NCBI GenBank assembly: GCA_021568835.1
Contig: JAKGSH010000010.1
Span: forward strand, 744,001-808,000
Reading direction: 5' to 3'
Length of the DNA: 64,000 bases
Source: Streptomyces sp. Tue 6430
GTDB lineage: Bacteria; Actinomycetota; Actinomycetes; Streptomycetales; Streptomycetaceae
Positions 58,874 through 64,000 of this stretch are shown piece by piece. Both the position numbers and the translations under genes were made by a program. The notes under the pieces were generated by a model. The model was not told the DNA's origin and did not search any database. It saw nothing but the letters and a program-made list of their open reading frames with translations. Every line of letters begins with the position of its first letter. Position 1 is the first letter of the stretch.

Positions 58874-60616
58874 CTACGCGTCCGCGCGTGCCGTCTCCAG
58901 CAGTTCCTCCGCGTGCGCACGCGCCGTCTCCGAGTCCTCCTGGCCGGCGAGCATCCGGGACAGCTCCCGGATCCGTTCCTCGCCCTCCAGCACCTTCACA
59001 CCGGACCGGGTCACGGACCCGTCGTTGGTCTTCTCGACCAGCAGCTGCCGGTCGGCGAAGGCCGCCACCTGCGGCAGGTGGGTGACGACGACGACCTGCG
59101 CGGTCTTCGCGAGTCGCGCCAGGCGCCGTCCGATCTCCACCGCCGCCTTGCCGCCCACGCCCGCGTCGACCTCGTCGAAGAGGTACGTCGGCACGGGGTC
59201 CGTCCCCGCGAACACGACCTCGACGGCCAGCATCACGCGGGACAGCTCACCGCCGGACGCGCCCTTGGCGATCGGCCGCGGCGGCGCCCCCGGATGCGGG
59301 GCGAGCAGCAGTTCGACCTCGTCGGCGCCGGACGGCCCGTAGGCGACGGGACGGCCGTCGACCTCCACGCCCTCGGGGTCCTCGGTCTGCCGGATGTCGA
59401 ACGACACGCGCGCGTGCGGCATCGCCAGCGAGGCCAGCTCGGCGGTCACGGCGGCGGCGAACCGCTCGGCGGTCTCCGTCCGCGCGTCGGTCAGGGCCTG
59501 GGCCAGACCGCCCAGTTCGGCCCGCAGCGCGTCGCGCTCGGCGGTCAGCTCGCCGATCCGCTCGTCGTCCCCGTCCAGTTCGCCGAGCCGGGCGGCACCA
59601 CGCTCGGCCCAGTCGAGGACCGCGTCGACGTCCTCGCCGTACTTCCGGGTCAGCGCGGTCAGCGCGGCCCGCCGCTCCTCGACGGCCGCCAGCCGCAGCG
59701 GATCGGCGTCGAGGTCGTCGGCGTACCCCGCCAGCTCCCCCGCCACGTCGCCCAGCAGGATCCCGATCTCCCCGATGCGGTCGGCGAGCGCGGCCAGCGC
59801 CGGATCGTGCGACCGCACGGCCTCCAGGGCCCGCTGGGCGCCCGCGACGAGCGTGGTGGCGTCGATGCCCTCGGGGTCCTCGGGGTTGCCCGCGAGGGCG
59901 CCGTGGGCGGCCGTGGCGGCCGAGGACAGCGCCTCCGCGTGGCCGAGCCGCTCCGCCTCCTCCGCCAGTTCCGCGTCCTCGCCCGGGCGCGGCTCGACGC
60001 CGGCGATCTCGTCGAGGCCGTAGCGCAGCATGTCGGCCTCCTGGGCCCGTTCACGCGCGCGCGTGGTGATCTCGTCGAGCCGGGCGGAGACGGCCCGCAG
60101 CCGCCGGTAGGCCTCCGTGTACCGGGCGAGCGGCACGGCGACCGCGTCACCGGCGTACCGGTCGAGGGCCTGCCGCTGCCGGGACAGCTTCAGCAGCCCC
60201 TGCTGGTCGGTCTGGCCGTGCACGGCCACCAGCTCGTCCGCGAGTTCGGCGAGCACGCCGACGGGCACGCTCCGCCCGCCGACATGCGCCCGCGACCGCC
60301 CTTCGGCGGACACGCTGCGGCTGATCAGCAGCGCTCCGTCGTCGAGTTCGGCCCCGGCCTCCTCGGCCCGTACGGCCACCGGAGCGCCCGCGGGCACGGC
60401 GATCCGTCCCTCCACGACCGCTTTGTCGGCGCCGAGCCGCACGAGCGCGGCGTCGGCGCGCCCGCCCAGCAGCAGCCCGAGGCTGGTGACCACCATGGTC
60501 TTGCCCGCGCCCGTCTCGCCCGTGACGGCAGTGAAGCCCGGCGACAGCTCGACGACCGCGTCGTCGATGACTCCGAGCGACCGTATCCGCATCTCCTCCA
60601 ACACGTCCCCGACCAT
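58874..60616 (-). CDS. recN: DNA repair protein RecN
   Basis: 580-residue SMC-like ATPase of double-strand-break repair. Walker A ETGAGKTMVVTSLGLL, ABC signature ASGGELSRVMLA, Walker B TYLFDEVDAGVGG, with a long coiled-coil-rich centre (residues 150-360). No frame break in over 1.7 kb. The start may be ATG 60616 as given, or TTG 60601 (LEEMRIRS) preceded by GGGGACG, which agrees better with homologues. Follows tlyA and nadK, the conserved actinobacterial order. Confidence 0.95.
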   Translation of the reverse strand: MVGDVLEEMRIRSLGVIDDAVVELSPGFTAVTGETGAGKTMVVTSLGLLLGGRADAALVRLGADKAVVEGRIAVPAGAPVAVRAEEAGAELDDGALLISRSVSAEGRSRAHVGGRSVPVGVLAELADELVAVHGQTDQQGLLKLSRQRQALDRYAGDAVAVPLARYTEAYRRLRAVSARLDEITTRARERAQEADMLRYGLDEIAGVEPRPGEDAELAEEAERLGHAEALSSAATAAHGALAGNPEDPEGIDATTLVAGAQRALEAVRSHDPALAALADRIGEIGILLGDVAGELAGYADDLDADPLRLAAVEERRAALTALTRKYGEDVDAVLDWAERGAARLGELDGDDERIGELTAERDALRAELGGLAQALTDARTETAERFAAAVTAELASLAMPHARVSFDIRQTEDPEGVEVDGRPVAYGPSGADEVELLLAPHPGAPPRPIAKGASGGELSRVMLAVEVVFAGTDPVPTYLFDEVDAGVGGKAAVEIGRRLARLAKTAQVVVVTHLPQVAAFADRQLLVEKTNDGSVTRSGVKVLEGEERIRELSRMLAGQEDSETARAHAEELLETARADA

Positions 60617-60787
60617 ACGAGGTTTTGCCGGCAGCGTGCGACGCCGCCCCCCGTAACGATGGTCGGGCGTTACTTTTGTCAGCCGATCGTCGTTGCCCCG
60701 ACAGGTCTCCGCCGTGGCCGGGACGATCCGGTCGTGTCCGTCCTGGACGAGCCGCGGATGCGGCGCTCCCCGCCGGCGCGGGGGCGG

Positions 60788-60810
60788 CCCGGCACCCGGG
60801 CCGTGCCGGG
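60788..60810 (-). terminator. Weak terminator after nadK
   Basis: 8-bp perfect stem (CCCGGCAC 60788-60795 with GTGCCGGG 60803-60810), 7-nt loop, 14 bases past the nadK stop. Confidence 0.4.
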
Positions 60811-60824
60811 GCGCCGGGCCTCTC

Positions 60825-61730
60825 CTAGTGCCGCGCCCCGCGCCACCCGGAGACGGGCAGTGCGAACTTCGCCACCAGCCGGTCGGTGAAGGACGCGTGG
60901 TGCAGGCGGGCCAGGCGCACCGGCACGGCTCCGCGCCGCACCTCGACCCGGGCCCCCGGCGGCAGCTCGAAGGTGCGCCGCCCGTCGCACCACAGGACGC
61001 CCGGCGGGATGTGCGGCAGCAGCTCGACCGCGAGCACCGAGTTCGGCGAGGTGACCAGCGGCTTGGCGAACAGGGCGTGGGCGCTGATCGGCACCATCAG
61101 CAGCGCCTCGACCTCGGGCCACACCACGGGCCCGCCGGCCGAGAAGGCGTAGGCGGTGGAGCCGGTCGGCGTCGACAGCACGATCCCGTCGCAGCCGAAC
61201 CCGGTGACCGGCCGCCCGTCGATCTCCAGCACCACCTCGAGCAGCTTCTCCGCGCCGGCCTTCTGCACGGCCGCCTCGTTCAGCGCCCAGTCGGTGTGCA
61301 CGATGTCCCCGTTGCGGTGCACGACGACGTCGACGGTCATCCGCTCCTCGACCTCGTACGACTTCGTGACCACCCGGTCGACGACCTTGTCGAGGTCGTC
61401 GCGCTCGGCCTCCGCCAGGAAGCCGACGCTGCCGAGGTTCACGCCGAGCATCGGTACCCCGGACGCCCGCGCGAACTCCGCGCCGCGCAGCAGCGTCCCG
61501 TCACCGCCGAGGACGATGAGCAGTTCGCAGCCCTCCAGGCACTGCGGGGTGGCCTCGCAGACCAGCTCCACCTCGCCCGGCAGGGGCAGGTCGGCGGCCT
61601 CGTACTCCAGGACGCGCACCCCGATGCCCTCGCGCAGCAGACCCTTCACCACCAGTTCCGCGCTGCGGATCGCGGCGGGCCGCCCGGTGTGGGCCAGCAG
61701 GAAAACAGTACGAGCTCGGTTCTGGGTCAA
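60825..61730 (-). CDS. nadK: NAD kinase
   Basis: 301-residue ATP- or polyphosphate-NAD kinase producing NADP. Motif GGDGTLLRGAEF, LGVNLGSVGFLAE, and the C-terminal TPTGSTAYAFSAGG. TTG 61730 is chosen: GGAGG lies 7 bases upstream, and it overlaps the tlyA stop (TTGA). Confidence 0.95.
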   Translation of the reverse strand: MTQNRARTVFLLAHTGRPAAIRSAELVVKGLLREGIGVRVLEYEAADLPLPGEVELVCEATPQCLEGCELLIVLGGDGTLLRGAEFARASGVPMLGVNLGSVGFLAEAERDDLDKVVDRVVTKSYEVEERMTVDVVVHRNGDIVHTDWALNEAAVQKAGAEKLLEVVLEIDGRPVTGFGCDGIVLSTPTGSTAYAFSAGGPVVWPEVEALLMVPISAHALFAKPLVTSPNSVLAVELLPHIPPGVLWCDGRRTFELPPGARVEVRRGAVPVRLARLHHASFTDRLVAKFALPVSGWRGARH

Positions 61731-62541
61731 CGCGGCCCCTCCGCAACTGCACGGTCGACATCGGCCGGGTCCAGGGCGGGCGCCCCGGCCCGGAGCCACA
61801 GAAAGTACTCGACGTTGCCGGAGGGCCCGGGCAGCGGACTGGCGGTGACCCCCTTCACGCCGAGTCCCAGCTCCCACGCCTTGCGGGCCACGCCCCGCAC
61901 CGCCTCGGCCCGCAGCTGGGGCTGCGCACGACGCCCCCGCTGCCCAGCCGTTCCTTGCCCACCTCGAACTGTGGCTTGACCATCATCACCAGGTCCGCGT
62001 CCGGCGCGGCGCACCGTGCCAGGGCCGGCAGCACCAGCCCGAGCGGGATGAAGGACAAGTCCCCCACGACAAGATCCACTGGCTCCCCATCGATCGCTTC
62101 GAGCGTCAACTCGCGTACGTTCGTACGGTCCTTGACGGTGACGCGTTCATCGCTCCGGAGAGACCAGGCGAGTTGCCCGTAGCCGACGTCGACCGCGACG
62201 ACGTGCGCGGCCCCCGCCCGCAGCAGCACGTCGGTGAAGCCGCCGGTGGACGCGCCGGCGTCCAGCGCCCGCCGTCCCCCGACCAGGAGTCCCCGCGGCA
62301 CGAACGCCTCCAGGGCACCGGCGAGTTTGTGCCCGCCCCGCGACACGTAGTCGGGGTCGCTGTCGTCGACGGAGACGACGATCGCCGCCGCCGTCTCCAC
62401 CTGTGTGGCGGGTTTGGTGGCGACGGTCTTCCCGACCGAGACCCGCCCCGCGGCGATCAGCTGACCGGCGTGCTCACGCGAGCGCGCGAGTTTGCGGCGC
62501 ACCAGCTCCGCGTCCAGACGACGACGTGCGACTCCTGCCAC
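61727..62541 (-). CDS. tlyA: TlyA-family rRNA 2'-O-methyltransferase, one frameshift
   Basis: 271 residues after correction. In mycobacteria TlyA methylates 16S and 23S rRNA and gives capreomycin sensitivity. N-terminal S4 domain (RLDAELVRRKLARSREHAGQLIAAG), then methyltransferase motif I LDAGASTGGFTDVLL, VAVDVGYGQLAW and LVVGDLSFIPL. One base is missing at 61918-61921 (GGVVRSP to QLRAEAVRGV). GTG 62541 is preferred to ATG 62565: AGGAG is 11 bases upstream and it fits the family start MAGVARRR. Confidence 0.93.
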
Positions 62542-62595
62542 GTTCGGTTCAGCTCCTACTGCCATGCGTTGAATTGAAGGGGGACCCGCAGGGTC

Positions 62596-62889
62596 TCATT
62601 CAGGGGCGTTGGTCGGGTGACGGGTGGGGACCGGAGGTCCCGGGCGGGCGTCGAGCGCGGTGAGCGCGTCGCGCAGCCCCCGGTGTACATCCTCGTACAC
62701 CTCGAGGTGTCCGTCCGTGGCGAGGTGGTCGGCGTCGGCCAGCCGGCCCAGGTGGGCGTCCACCCCGACGTCCCCGGTGGGGGTGCGGGGCACCTGGAGC
62801 GGTGCGGGGGCGGAGGGAGCGTACTCCGGCTCCTGCTCCCTTTCCCGCTCCCGAGGCGTGACCGCCGTCTCCGGAACTGTGTCGCTCAT
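62596..62889 (-). CDS. Small acidic hypothetical protein
   Basis: 97-residue protein with an N-terminal low-complexity part (TPREREREQEPEYAPSAPAP) and a conserved C-terminal part (GDVGVDAHLGRLADADHLATDGHLEVYEDVHRGL), probably helical. No signal peptide, Cys or motif of known function. ATG 62889; lies divergent to the SCP2-like gene and just upstream of tlyA, as commonly seen in actinobacteria. Confidence 0.78.
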   Translation of the reverse strand: MSDTVPETAVTPREREREQEPEYAPSAPAPLQVPRTPTGDVGVDAHLGRLADADHLATDGHLEVYEDVHRGLRDALTALDARPGPPVPTRHPTNAPE

Positions 62890-62931
62890 GCCCCGACGCT
62901 ACCGCGAACCGCTGGGGTACCGTCGAGCGCG

Positions 62932-63277
62932 ATGGCCACGATCGAGGAGTGCCGCGCCGCACTCGAGAAGTTCTCGCAGAGCATGGGCCGCGCCGAGGGG
63001 ACGCCCGCGCGGCCGCCGCCCTCGACCGGTCGGTGAGCTGCTGGATCACCGACCTGGACGTCACGTTCGTCGGCCGGATGACGGACGGCCGGATCGTCGT
63101 GCGGGACACCGTGCAGGGTCCTCCTGCGGAAAGGGCCGGGATCAGGCTGCGGATGGCCGGCGACGACCTGGTGGCGCTGGTCGACGGGGAGATGAACTTC
63201 GCCAAGGCGTGGGGTCGGGCCGGGTGCGGCTGGAGGCGAGCCTCAGGGATCTGTTCCGGCTCAGAAAGCTCCTGTGA
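62932..63277 (+). CDS. SCP2 sterol-carrier-like domain protein, two frameshifts
   Basis: 115 residues after correction. A small lipid-binding-like fold: MATIEECRAALEKFSQSMG, then SVSCWITDLDVTFVGRMTDGRIV and LVDGEMNFAKAWGSGRVRLEASLRDLFRLRKLL. The C-terminal SGRVRLEASLRDLFRLR element is typical of the SCP2-like family. One G is missing at 62997-63000 and one near 63212. ATG 62932. Confidence 0.8.
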
Positions 63278-63369
63278 CCTCGGGAAGCTCACGCGATCTC
63301 GGGGCGGCGCCCCCGGCGCCCCCGGCCCCCCCGCCCCCGGCTTCCCGGCTTCCCGGCTTCCCGTGATCG

Positions 63370-64000
63370 TCAGGAGGCTTCCGTCACCGGCACGCGTGCG
63401 CGTGCCCTGCGTGCGGCCGGCACCACCAGCGGCGTCCCCGTCTCCGGGTCGTCGATGACCTGGCAGCGCAGTCCGAAGACCTCCTCGACCAGGGGCGCCG
63501 TGACGACGTCGCCGGGCGCGCCCTGCGCGATCACCGTGCCGCCCTTCAGCGCGATGAGGTGGGTGGCGTACCGGGCGGCGTGGTTGAGGTCGTGCAGGAC
63601 GGCGACCAGGGTGCGGCCCTGCTCCTCGTGGAGTTCGGCGCACAGGTCGAGGACGTCGATCTGGTGCTGGATGTCCAGGTAGGTGGTCGGCTCGTCGAGG
63701 AGCAGCAGCGGGGTCTGCTGGGCGAGGGCCATCGCGATCCACACCCGCTGGCGCTGGCCGCCGGACAGCTCGTCGACGTAGCGCTCGGCGAGTTCGGCGA
63801 CCCCGGTCCGGGCCATGGACTCCTGGACGACCCGCTCGTCCTCGGCCGACCACTGGCGCAGGATGCCCTGGTGCGGGTAGCGGCCGCGGCCCACCAGGTC
63901 GGCCACCGTGATGCCGTCGGGCGCGATCGAGGACTGCGGCAGCAGTCCGAGCGTCCTGGCGACCTTCTTGGCGGGCATCGACTGGATGACCTGCCCGTCG
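63370..64000 (-). CDS. Iron-siderophore-type ABC transporter ATP-binding protein, 5'-truncated
   Basis: The 3' part of a FecE/FepC-like ATPase; the Walker A lies beyond the right edge. Visible: Q-loop LLPQSSIAPDGITVADLVGRGRYPHQG (the GRxPH pattern of siderophore importers), signature LSGGQRQRVWIAMALAQ, Walker B LLLLDEPTTYLDIQHQ and the H-loop VLHDLNHA. The C-terminal tail ends RARVPVTEAS. The permease and binding protein should lie further right. Confidence 0.92.
   Translation of the reverse strand, partial: DGQVIQSMPAKKVARTLGLLPQSSIAPDGITVADLVGRGRYPHQGILRQWSAEDERVVQESMARTGVAELAERYVDELSGGQRQRVWIAMALAQQTPLLLLDEPTTYLDIQHQIDVLDLCAELHEEQGRTLVAVLHDLNHAARYATHLIALKGGTVIAQGAPGDVVTAPLVEEVFGLRCQVIDDPETGTPLVVPAARRARARVPVTEAS

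Overview
The window is a piece of a Streptomyces chromosome, or that of a very close relative. Third codon positions are almost all G or C, GTG and TTG starts are common, GGAGG-type ribosome sites are clear, and the gene content (SepF paralogue, Rpf-LysM protein, streptogrisin-type proteases, PucR and STAND regulators, DUF5685) is typical of the genus. From memory, the order resembles the S. coelicolor SCO173x-SCO178x region. I see no tRNA, rRNA, insertion sequence, phage or CRISPR array.

Reading quality matters here. More than 30 genes, including essential ones (pyrG, tyrA, parA, tlyA), are open only if single G or C bases are restored, nearly always in a short G or C run. In every case the corrected length becomes a whole number of codons and matches the family. 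I treat these as sequence errors and give each gene its full span with the break position.

Layout. 1-9.5 kb: subtilisin-type protease (cut by the window edge), an operon of two GT2 glycosyltransferases and a polysaccharide deacetylase, an AAA ATPase, DUF72, a GntR repressor divergent from a two-domain GNAT protein, DUF402, a methyltransferase and a 44-residue peptide. 9.5-17.5 kb: GNAT, a wall-anchored lytic polysaccharide monooxygenase, a secreted lipase, a MarR/cupin divergent pair with two identical operators, a hidden hypothetical gene, a membrane protein and two tandem streptogrisin-type proteases. 17.8-20.8 kb: a luciferase-like flavin enzyme, an FAD/NAD(P)-binding protein and a probable 66-residue peptide gene in one short operon, the most unusual unit here. 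21-33.5 kb: DUF5685 with a cysteine tail, sepF, glutaryl-CoA dehydrogenase, DHA2 efflux pump, PIG-V-like mannosyltransferase, PAP2 phosphatase, I78 inhibitor, solitary ctaD, Rpf-LysM.

33.6-64 kb is a conserved actinobacterial core: der, plsC, cmk, tyrA and aroH; a Rieske lipoprotein; an ADP-ribosylglycohydrolase/NrtR-like pair; rluB, scpB, scpA, a ribbon-helix-helix-like gene and parA; ald; STAND-TPR regulator; Nudix; pyrG; GH15; PucR; GT4; MraY-like; recN; nadK; tlyA; SCP2-like; and a siderophore-type ABC ATPase cut by the right edge. Several neighbours overlap by 1-4 bases (ATGA, GTGA, TTGA), so translation is probably coupled. Convergent or consecutive units are separated by strong GC hairpins of up to 23 perfect base pairs.
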